In this document: positions 1 through 4,976 of the stretch, piece by piece
How positions within the stretch are numbered: the first letter of the stretch is position 1
How the letters are laid out: each line of letters begins with the position of its first letter
Source of the DNA: Planococcus sp. (in: firmicutes)
GTDB taxonomy: Bacteria; Bacillota; Bacilli; Bacillales_A; Planococcaceae
Reading direction: 5' to 3'
Assembly (NCBI GenBank): GCA_030147455.1
Contig: JASKZU010000043.1
Span: 1 to 8,177, forward strand
DNA length: 8,177 bases
Made by a program: the position numbers and the translations under genes
Notes under the pieces: model-generated
The model's input: only the letters and a program-made list of their open reading frames with translations
Told to the model about the DNA's origin: nothing
Databases searched by the model: none

Positions 1-124
1 TGAGCGTTTGTTCCAGCTGTTCGGAAAAATAAATCCCGATAATTTGCATGGCTAACAGAATGAGTAAAATGTAAATCAGGACAAATTTCACATGAATCGA
101 TTTAAAAAAGCCTGTCTTGAGCAT
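1..124 (-). CDS. walK: WalK sensor histidine kinase, N-terminal fragment (cut by window edge)
   Basis: This is the first 41 codons of the membrane histidine kinase that partners WalR in the essential WalKR (YycGF) system, which controls cell-wall hydrolases and wall turnover. The fragment starts MLKTGFFKSIHVKF and runs into a hydrophobic stretch at about residues 12-32 (VLIYILLILLAMQIIGIYF). This matches the short cytoplasmic N-terminus and first transmembrane helix of WalK; the extracellular PAS, HAMP and kinase domains lie beyond the window. The ATG lies five bases after the walR stop, and the Shine-Dalgarno sequence AGGAG is formed by the last walR codons, so the two genes are tightly coupled. 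Identity rests on position after walR and on the N-terminal pattern. The fragment is too short for domain evidence. Confidence 0.9.
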   Translation of the reverse strand, partial: MLKTGFFKSIHVKFVLIYILLILLAMQIIGIYFSEQLEQTL

Positions 125-129
125 TCAGC

Positions 130-837
130 CTACTCCTGTTCAGGGTTCCGCAAGTAGTAACCAACGCCTCGGCGCGTCACAATCCATGCCGGATGACTTG
201 GGTTGTCCTCAATTTTTTCACGCAAGCGGCGAATCGTTACGTCCACTGTCCGTACATCGCCAAAATAGTCGTAGCCCCATACCGTCTGCAGCAAATGCTC
301 ACGGGTCATAACCTGGCCGATATGCTTGGCTAAATAATGCAGGAGCTCGAACTCGCGGTGCGTCAGTTCAATCGTTTCGTCGCGCTTGAGCACAAGGTAA
401 GCGTCCGGCTGAATCGTCAATGACCCTACTTGGATATCGTTTGAATTGATGCCTTCTTCTTCTGCCGGCACTACATTCAGGCGGCGCAAGTTGGCTTTCA
501 CGCGCGCAATCAGTTCACGTGTCGAAAACGGCTTCGTGACGTAATCGTCCGCACCGAGTTCAAGGCCGAGCACTTTGTCGATTTCCGAGTCTTTTGCCGT
601 CAGCATGATAATTGGAAAATCGAATTTCTTGCGGATTTCACGGCAAACTTCCATGCCGTCGCGGTTCGGCAGCATGATATCAAGCAGCATCAAGTCCGGC
701 TGGATTTCTTCGGCCACTTTGATCGCCTCATCGCCGTCATATGCCACCACTACATTGAATCCTTCTTTTTTTAAGTTAAACTGCAGAATGTCTGCAATTG
801 GCTTCTCGTCGTCTACTACCAGTATCGTCTTGCTCAT
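130..837 (-). CDS. walR: WalR (YycF) OmpR-family response regulator
   Basis: This is the DNA-binding response regulator of the WalKR system, essential in Bacillus and Staphylococcus, controlling autolysins and cell-wall metabolism. At 235 aa it has the usual family length. Residues 1-120 form the receiver domain: acidic pair D9-D10, phosphoacceptor D53 in LLDIMLPNRDG, T80 and K102 in YVTKPF. T101, next to K102, corresponds to the threonine reported as a Ser/Thr-kinase (PrkC) target in B. subtilis WalR. Residues about 133-231 form the winged-helix domain, with LTHREFELL at 158-166, the recognition region VRTVDVTIRRLREKIE at 195-210 and the RGVGYYL wing at 223-229. The start ATG at 837 follows a strong purine-rich site (GAGGGGGAG) about 7-8 bases upstream. 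I found no convincing promoter close to the start. The nearest good one lies about 730 bases upstream, beyond the repeats. Confidence 0.97.
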   Translation of the reverse strand: MSKTILVVDDEKPIADILQFNLKKEGFNVVVAYDGDEAIKVAEEIQPDLMLLDIMLPNRDGMEVCREIRKKFDFPIIMLTAKDSEIDKVLGLELGADDYVTKPFSTRELIARVKANLRRLNVVPAEEEGINSNDIQVGSLTIQPDAYLVLKRDETIELTHREFELLHYLAKHIGQVMTREHLLQTVWGYDYFGDVRTVDVTIRRLREKIEDNPSHPAWIVTRRGVGYYLRNPEQE

Positions 838-1048
838 CTTTCTTCTCCCCCTCTACATACCTTGTATTCGTCCGGTTTGTAAATCTTTACTATCCTTTAC
901 TTTATCATTATTTCGTGCTTTTCGCACCTTTAGGTGGTCAGACGAGTGCTGCCGGTTGGATCTGTTGAGTTGGAAAAGTGAACTCGATAATTAAAGAGAA
1001 TTTTTTTATTTCGATGCATCGTTCTCATTTAATTGTCGTTCTATACGC

Positions 1049-1135
1049 GCCGCCTTGCTTGGGGTTGAGCTTTCGCAGTAAGCCAGCAAGACCGTCTGTC
1101 TCACCGCTTCGCTTCACCCTTGAGCGCATGGCGGC
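1049..1135 (+). repeat. 87-bp GC-rich intergenic repeat, copy 1
   Basis: The first of three direct copies. It begins GCCGCC and ends GGCGGC, which are inverted repeats of each other, and six T residues follow directly (1136-1141). Inside, CTTGCTTGG (1054-1062) can pair with CCAGCAAG (1083-1090) with one bulge. By eye it differs from copy 2 at 6 of 87 positions; four of these cluster at the tip of that hairpin and the closing ends are kept. The strand is given by the T tract. A plus-strand RNA would resemble a long intrinsic terminator. Function is unknown. Confidence 0.9.
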
Positions 1136-1207
1136 TTTTTTGTGCATTTCTCGAAGAATTGTTCAAATGGTAGATTACGCGAATGGCAAGTATACAGTTA
1201 GAAAGCT

Positions 1208-1252
1208 TTGTCCAAGAGCGACTCTGCTTGTTGTGATTGCCGGTACATACCC
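1208..1252 (+). repeat. Conserved segment preceding repeat copy 2
   Basis: This segment starts TTGTCCAAGAGCGACTC and ends in GGTACATACC. It is nearly identical (two differences by eye) to the segment before copy 3, but only its last 20 or so bases are recognisable before copy 1. Copies 2 and 3 therefore share a longer unit of about 130 bp, which suggests a later duplication of the longer unit. Confidence 0.8.
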
Positions 1253-1339
1253 GCCGCCTTGCTTGGGGTTGAGCTTTCACGATGAGCCAGCAAGACCGTC
1301 TGTCTCACCGCTTCGCTTCACCCTGGAGCGCATGACGGC
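1253..1339 (+). repeat. 87-bp GC-rich intergenic repeat, copy 2
   Basis: The second direct copy, 204 bases from the first and exactly the same length. The ends are GCCGCC and GACGGC (one change from perfect pairing), followed by seven T residues (1340-1346). Near the 3' end CGCTTC and GGAGCG can form a small stem closed by CCGTC/GACGG, which gives a terminator-like plus-strand RNA. It is preceded by a 44-45-base segment also present before copy 3. Confidence 0.9.
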
Positions 1340-1426
1340 TTTTTTTGTGCATTGCTTCAAAAAGTCTAAGTGGAAGAGTATGCGATTGGCTGTTTGTGGG
1401 AGTTGAATAAGAGTGTCGGAAAGATT

Positions 1427-1471
1427 TTGTCCAAGAGCGACTCCGCTTGTTGTGATTGCCGGTACGTACCC
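1427..1471 (+). repeat. Conserved segment preceding repeat copy 3
   Basis: The partner of the segment before copy 2, with two differences. It contains the perfect 10-base palindrome GGTACGTACC (1461-1470), directly before the CCGCCGCC start of the repeat; the copy 2 version is broken by one base change. Confidence 0.8.
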
Positions 1472-1572
1472 GCCGCCTTGCTTGGGGTTGAGCTTTCGCG
1501 ATGAGCCAGCAAGATCGTCTGAGCAAGATCGTCTGCCTCACCGCTTCGCTTCACTCTGAAACATATGGTGGC
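1472..1572 (+). repeat. 87-bp GC-rich intergenic repeat, copy 3, with 14-bp internal duplication
   Basis: The third copy, 219 bases after copy 2. It measures 101 bases because a 14-base segment is duplicated; without it the length is again 87. Apart from the duplication it differs from copy 2 at about 10 positions, mostly in the last 20 bases, so its right end is the most decayed. The closing arm is GGTGGC. The T run of the other copies is replaced here by TTTTATAG, which forms the -10 element of a minus-strand promoter. Confidence 0.88.
1508..1535 (+). repeat. Perfect 14-bp tandem duplication inside repeat copy 3
   Basis: AGCAAGATCGTCTG occurs twice back to back (1508-1521 and 1522-1535) with no mismatch. 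Copies 1 and 2 have a single unit at this place, so the duplication arose in copy 3, and recently, since the two halves have not diverged. It adds a second copy of the 3' arm of the internal hairpin. Confidence 0.9.
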
Positions 1573-1573
1573 T

Positions 1574-1602
1574 TTTATAGTTCATTGAATGGGTTGTGTA
1601 AA
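1574..1602 (-). promoter_or_regulatory. Predicted sigma-A promoter facing walR
   Basis: On the minus strand TTTACA (1597-1602) and TATAAA (1574-1579) are separated by exactly 17 bases; each hexamer matches the sigma-A consensus at five of six positions. The start point would be near 1567, just inside repeat copy 3, giving a leader of about 730 nt that crosses all three repeats before walR. The -10 uses the base changes that replaced the T tract of this copy. Position and direction fit transcription of walRK after the purA terminator, but this is predicted from sequence only. Confidence 0.55.
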
Positions 1603-1690
1603 ATAAGGTTTGCTTTACGAGTTCTTTAGGCAAGCAGCAAGTCTTTGTATGCCTTATAAACTTTTCAATTAAAACTAGCTTGCGCATCAA

Positions 1691-1729
1691 CAAGAAAAAC
1701 CGCCGCACTCTTTGAGAGTGCAGCGGTTT
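1691..1729 (-). terminator. Intrinsic terminator of purA
   Basis: On the minus strand, 11 bases after the purA stop codon, a 15-bp stem (arms 1715-1729 and 1697-1711, one T-G wobble) closes a three-base loop and runs into TTTTTCTTG. The stem core is CCGCTGCACTCT paired with AGAGTGCGGCGG. This is a strong Rho-independent terminator and separates purA from walRK. On the plus strand no T run follows the stem, so it should act in one direction only. Confidence 0.92.
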
Positions 1730-1740
1730 GAAGTTTAGAC

Positions 1741-3027
1741 TTAACGCCAAACGCTTTTGACGATGTTGGTTTGGTTGCGGTCTGGGCCGACTGAGAAGAT
1801 CGAAATCTGGACATCTGTCAATTGCGCGATGCGCTCCAAGTAGTGGCGGGCGTTTTCCGGCAATTCGTCCAATGATTTGCATGATGTTACGTCTTCCGTC
1901 CAGCCTGGCATTTCCTCGTAAACGGGTTCGCAGTCTGCGAGCATGCGCAAGTTGGCTGGGTATTCCGTGATCAGTTCGCCTTGATAGCGGTAAGCGGTAC
2001 AGATTTTCACGGTATCAAGGCCTGTCAGAACGTCGATCGAGTTAACGGTCAAGTCCGTCAATCCGCTGACGCGTCTTGCGTGGCGCACAACAACACTGTC
2101 GAACCAGCCGATGCGGCGCGGGCGTCCAGTTGTCGTGCCGTATTCTTTGCCGATTTTGCGGATCCGGTCGCCGGTTTCGTCGAACAACTCTGTCGGGAAC
2201 GGGCCGTCTCCAACGCGCGACGTGTAGGCTTTGCAGACGCCGATGACGTGTGAGATCATAGTCGGTCCCACACCCGCGCCGATTGTCACGCCGCCCGCTA
2301 CCGGGTTGGATGATGTAACGAATGGATAAGTTCCTTGGTCGATATCGAGCATGACGCCTTGTGCGCCTTCGAACAAGACGCGGCGGCCTCCATCAAATGC
2401 ATCGTTCAGCACTTTCGATGTATCCGTTACGTATTTCGCGATTTCCTGGCCATACTCATAGTATTCCTCCAGAATTTCCTCTACTGTGAATCCGCCTGTT
2501 TCGTAGAACTTCTCGAACATGCGGTTTTTCTCGTTCAAGTTTTGGCGAAGCTTTTCTTCGAACACGACGTGATCCAACAGATCCGCCATGCGGATGCCGA
2601 TGCGTGCAGCTTTGTCCATGTACGCAGGCCCGATGCCTTTGCCGGTCGTGCCGATTTTATTTGCGCCGCGGCGCGTTTCTTCAACTTCATCTAATTTGAT
2701 GTGATAAGGCAGGATGACGTGCGCGCGGTTTGAGATGCGCAAGTTCTCAGTGGTCACTCCACGGTCATGAAGGCCTTTCAATTCTTTCACCAATGCTTTC
2801 GGATCTACGACCATGCCGTTTCCGATAACGGATGTTTTGTCTTTATAAAAAATCCCTGATGGAATCAAGTGCAATTTGTATGTTTCGCCGCCGAAGATAA
2901 TTGTGTGCCCGGCATTGTTCCCGCCTTGGTAACGTGCAATTACTTCTGCCTGTTCCGATAGAAAATCCGTAATCTTGCCTTTTCCTTCGTCTCCCCATTG
3001 CGTTCCTACTACTACGACTGATGTCAT
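1741..3027 (-). CDS. purA: Adenylosuccinate synthetase
   Basis: This enzyme catalyses GTP-dependent joining of IMP and aspartate to adenylosuccinate, the first committed step from IMP to AMP, in the cytoplasm. The protein is 428 aa, the normal bacterial length. The N-terminal signature VVVVGTQWGDEGKGK (residues 4-18) carries the catalytic aspartate D13. NNAGHT (37-42) carries catalytic H41. GTTGKGIGPAY (126-136) is the second family signature, and GTTTGRPRR (297-305) is the aspartate-binding and active-site loop. I chose the ATG at 3027 (MTSVVVV) because GGAGGTG sits 6-7 bases upstream. A GTG three codons earlier (3036) lies inside that ribosome binding site and is unlikely. The gene has its own promoter, a predicted PurR operator and its own terminator, so it is probably monocistronic and purine-regulated. 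Confidence 0.98.
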   Translation of the reverse strand: MTSVVVVGTQWGDEGKGKITDFLSEQAEVIARYQGGNNAGHTIIFGGETYKLHLIPSGIFYKDKTSVIGNGMVVDPKALVKELKGLHDRGVTTENLRISNRAHVILPYHIKLDEVEETRRGANKIGTTGKGIGPAYMDKAARIGIRMADLLDHVVFEEKLRQNLNEKNRMFEKFYETGGFTVEEILEEYYEYGQEIAKYVTDTSKVLNDAFDGGRRVLFEGAQGVMLDIDQGTYPFVTSSNPVAGGVTIGAGVGPTMISHVIGVCKAYTSRVGDGPFPTELFDETGDRIRKIGKEYGTTTGRPRRIGWFDSVVVRHARRVSGLTDLTVNSIDVLTGLDTVKICTAYRYQGELITEYPANLRMLADCEPVYEEMPGWTEDVTSCKSLDELPENARHYLERIAQLTDVQISIFSVGPDRNQTNIVKSVWR

Positions 3028-3073
3028 CGTCCGCACCTCCGTTAGGCTTGTCGCCCTGTTTCAAACAGTGTTA

Positions 3074-3102
3074 ATTGTATCAATAGAGTGAGCCATCGTC
3101 AA
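3074..3102 (-). promoter_or_regulatory. Sigma-A promoter of purA
   Basis: On the minus strand TTGACG (3097-3102) and TACAAT (3074-3079) are exactly 17 bases apart, five of six matches each. The start point would be near 3067, giving a leader of about 40 nt. That is too short for a riboswitch but contains the small inverted repeat CTGTTTGAAACAG just after the start point. The predicted PurR boxes begin about 14 bases upstream of the -35. Confidence 0.85.
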
Positions 3103-3110
3103 TACAAAAC

Positions 3111-3161
3111 TAAAGAAAACACGAACATAAAAACACAGCTTCGTGTTTAATGTTCGTGTTT
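3111..3161 (-). terminator. Likely intrinsic terminator of the yybS-gdpP-rplI-dnaB operon
   Basis: On the minus strand a perfect 12-bp outer stem (AAACACGAACAT with ATGTTCGTGTTT, 3150-3161 and 3117-3128) encloses a six-base inner stem AAACAC/GTGTTT (3143-3148 with 3131-3136) and ends in TTTTCTTTAG. The 5' arm overlaps the dnaB stop codon. The hairpin is AT-rich and its T tract is interrupted, so termination may be partial. The same bases fit a PurR operator. Confidence 0.65.
3117..3161 (-). promoter_or_regulatory. Predicted PurR operator: two inverted PurBoxes upstream of purA
   Basis: Two 14-base boxes lie in opposite orientation: AAACACGAACATTA on the minus strand (3148-3161) and AAACACGAACATAA on the plus strand (3117-3130), separated by 17 bases. 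As I recall it, the B. subtilis PurR operator has two inverted boxes with a CGAAC core and AT-rich flanks, 16-17 bases apart, and purA belongs to that regulon. The boxes match the AWWWCCGAACWWT consensus at about 11 and 10 of 13 positions. The site lies directly upstream of the purA -35, where PurR would repress. It coincides with the dnaB terminator hairpin, so the symmetry has two possible explanations. Confidence 0.7.
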
Positions 3162-4515
3162 AAAAGTCGCTGCCTCCACCGTGTTCTGCCCAGTCGATGG
3201 TGACAAACTTGTTGTATTCTTTTACAAATGCCAGTTTGACGGTGCCTGTCGGGCCGTTCCGTTGCTTGGCGATGATGATTTCGATCATGTTTTGGTCTTC
3301 GGTTTCTTTGTCATAGTAATCTTCACGGTATAAAAACGAAACAATGTCGGCATCCTGCTCGATCGATCCGGATTCACGAAGGTCGGACATCATCGGCCGC
3401 TTGTCTTGCCGCTGCTCAACGCCACGCGATAACTGCGACAGTGCGATAACCGGCACTTCAAGTTCACGCGCCAATCCTTTTAGGGAACGGGAAATATCGG
3501 ATACTTCCTGCTGGCGGTTTTCGCCGGATTTGCCGGGCCCTTGAATCAGCTGCAAATAATCGATCATGATCATGCCAAGGCCGTATTCCTGTTTCAGGCG
3601 GCGGCATTTCGCCCGGATATCGTTGACGCGGATACCTGGCGTATCGTCGATGAAAATGCCGGCATTTGATAAACTCCCCATTGCCATCGTCAGCTTGCGC
3701 CAGTCTTCATTTTGAAGCGCGCCCGTCCGCATGACCTGGGCATCGATATTGCCTTCTGCACAAAGCATCCGCATGACGAGCTGCTCTGCACCCATCTCCA
3801 AACTGAAGATGGCGACATTTTCGTCTGCTTTTGTTGCGACGTTTTGCGCCACGTTCAAGGCAAAAGCCGTTTTACCGACGGATGGCCGGGCTGCTACGAT
3901 GATCAAATCGTTGCGCTGAAAGCCCGCCGTGACTTTATCCAAGTCGCGGAATCCAGTCGGAATGCCGGTAACATCGCCTTTTCGCGTGTGCAAAAGTTCA
4001 ATGTTGTCGTACGTTTTAACAAGTACATCTTTAATGTGGATAAAGTCGCCCGCATTCTTGCGGCTCGATACTTCCATCATTTTCTTTTCCGCTTCCGCAA
4101 GCAGTGCTTCCACTTCGTCTTCGCGCGTAAAACCGTCCTCAACAATCGAAGTGGCTACGCGGATCAGCCGGCGAAGCAATGCTTTTTCCTCAACGATATG
4201 GGCATAATGCCCAACATTTGCGGCGGTCGGGACGGCATTGGCGATCTCGGTCAGATACGACAAGCCCCCAACATCTTCAAGCTCTTTTTTGACCGATAGC
4301 TCTTCTGTCACCGTCACCAAGTCGATAGCTTTGCCGCGATCCGAAAGATCGATCATCGTTTGGAAGATCTTTTGGTGGGCAAGGCGGTAGAAATCCTCCG
4401 GCATGACGATTTCCGCAACGGAAATCAGTGCCTGTGGCTCCAGGAAGATGGCGCCGATAACGGATTGCTCAGCTTCCTGGTTATGCGGCGGGACGCGGTC
4501 AATCGATTCGTTCAT
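3160..4515 (-). CDS. dnaB: Replicative DNA helicase DnaB (DnaC in Bacillus naming)
   Basis: The hexameric ATP-driven helicase that unwinds DNA ahead of the replication fork and recruits primase. The length of 451 aa is normal. The N-terminal helical domain (about 1-150, starting PPHNQEAEQSVIGAIF) is followed by a linker and the RecA-like domain from about 183 (GIPTGFRDLD). Walker A is RPSVGKT at 210-216 (K215, T216). The catalytic glutamate is E240 in IFSLEMG, Walker B is MIMIDY with D319, and the conserved AKQRNG (416-421) carries the probable arginine finger R419. There is no intein and no long insertion. The ATG at 4515 follows AAGGGGAA, which overlaps the rplI stop, leaving an 11-base gap. 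The gene is last in the operon, with the terminator at its stop codon. Confidence 0.98.
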   Translation of the reverse strand: MNESIDRVPPHNQEAEQSVIGAIFLEPQALISVAEIVMPEDFYRLAHQKIFQTMIDLSDRGKAIDLVTVTEELSVKKELEDVGGLSYLTEIANAVPTAANVGHYAHIVEEKALLRRLIRVATSIVEDGFTREDEVEALLAEAEKKMMEVSSRKNAGDFIHIKDVLVKTYDNIELLHTRKGDVTGIPTGFRDLDKVTAGFQRNDLIIVAARPSVGKTAFALNVAQNVATKADENVAIFSLEMGAEQLVMRMLCAEGNIDAQVMRTGALQNEDWRKLTMAMGSLSNAGIFIDDTPGIRVNDIRAKCRRLKQEYGLGMIMIDYLQLIQGPGKSGENRQQEVSDISRSLKGLARELEVPVIALSQLSRGVEQRQDKRPMMSDLRESGSIEQDADIVSFLYREDYYDKETEDQNMIEIIIAKQRNGPTGTVKLAFVKEYNKFVTIDWAEHGGGSDF

Positions 4516-4526
4516 GTCTATTCCCC

Positions 4527-4976
4527 TTACGCTTCTTCAGTAACGTGCACGCGAAGTGTAGCTGTTACATCCTGGTGCAGCTTCACTGGCACGTTTGTGT
4601 AGCCAAGTGCACGGATGGCATCGTCCAATTCCATTTTGCGCTTGTCGATTTTGTGGCCGTGTTTTTTCTCGAGTTCTTTTGCGATTTGCTTGGTGGTGAT
4701 CGAACCGAATAGACGGCCGCCTTCACCGGATTTTGCTGTCAGTTCTACAGTCAATGCCTCGAGCTCAGCCTTTAGTTGCTTGGCATCGTCCAATTCCTGC
4801 TCTGCTGCTTTTTCCTGTTTTTTCTGCTGGCCGGCAAGCTTGCTCATGGCCGCTTGGTCGGCTTCTACAGCCAAGTTGTTTTTTAACAGGAAGTTGTGGG
4901 CATAGCCTTCTGCCACGTTTTTGATGTCGCCTTTTTTACCTACATTTTTTACGTCTTTCAAGAAAATAACTTTCAT
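4527..4976 (-). CDS. rplI: 50S ribosomal protein L9
   Basis: L9 binds 23S rRNA near the base of the L1 stalk and its long helix reaches out from the large subunit. The protein is 149 aa, the same as in B. subtilis. The N-terminal domain (1-52) carries the family signature G13-KKG-x4-V21-x2-GY-x2-NFL (13-30). The middle, about 40-75, is the charged connecting helix (QQKKQEKAAEQELDDAKQLK), and residues from about 82 form the C-terminal RNA-binding domain with GGRLFGSIT. The ATG overlaps the gdpP stop as ATGA (4973-4976). The ribosome binding site GAGGAGG lies within the last gdpP codons, so translation is probably coupled. Confidence 0.98.
   Translation of the reverse strand: MKVIFLKDVKNVGKKGDIKNVAEGYAHNFLLKNNLAVEADQAAMSKLAGQQKKQEKAAEQELDDAKQLKAELEALTVELTAKSGEGGRLFGSITTKQIAKELEKKHGHKIDKRKMELDDAIRALGYTNVPVKLHQDVTATLRVHVTEEA

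Larger units (their letters stand above)
838..1740. other. Long purA-walR intergenic region
   Basis: About 900 bases without a credible gene. From the purA side it holds the purA terminator, a minus-strand sigma-A-like promoter, and three direct copies of an 87-bp GC-rich element with diverged spacers. A stretch of about 210 bases before walR follows, containing the perfect palindrome CGATGCATCG (1012-1021) and two overlapping small inverted repeats (915-936). ORFs through the repeats exist on both strands. They lack ribosome binding sites and owe their length to the repeats, so I do not call them. I saw no tRNA or rRNA here. Confidence 0.85.

Noticed and set aside
856..885. TTTACA with a possible -10 just upstream of walR
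   Set aside because: The element 17-18 bases downstream (GTATGT or TATGTA) matches the consensus poorly, and the start point would fall inside the walR ribosome binding site.
1148..1158. Small inverted repeat TTCTCGAAGAA after repeat copy 1
   Set aside because: Only four bases per arm, with no partner elsewhere in the window; expected by chance.
978..1406. 142-codon plus-strand ORF through repeat copies 1 and 2, encoding two similar peptides (PPCLGLSF...)
   Set aside because: It stays open because the repeat spacing (204) happens to be a multiple of three. It has no ribosome binding site, and changes between copies cluster in predicted loop positions rather than at silent sites. Best read as a by-product of a non-coding repeat.
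1538..1882. 114-codon minus-strand ORF across the end of purA and the terminator
   Set aside because: It runs through the purA C-terminus in another frame and through a strong terminator; nothing supports translation.
3712..4299. 195-codon plus-strand ORF antisense to dnaB
   Set aside because: It lies wholly within the conserved dnaB coding sequence, has no start context, and its composition is that of a complementary-strand shadow.
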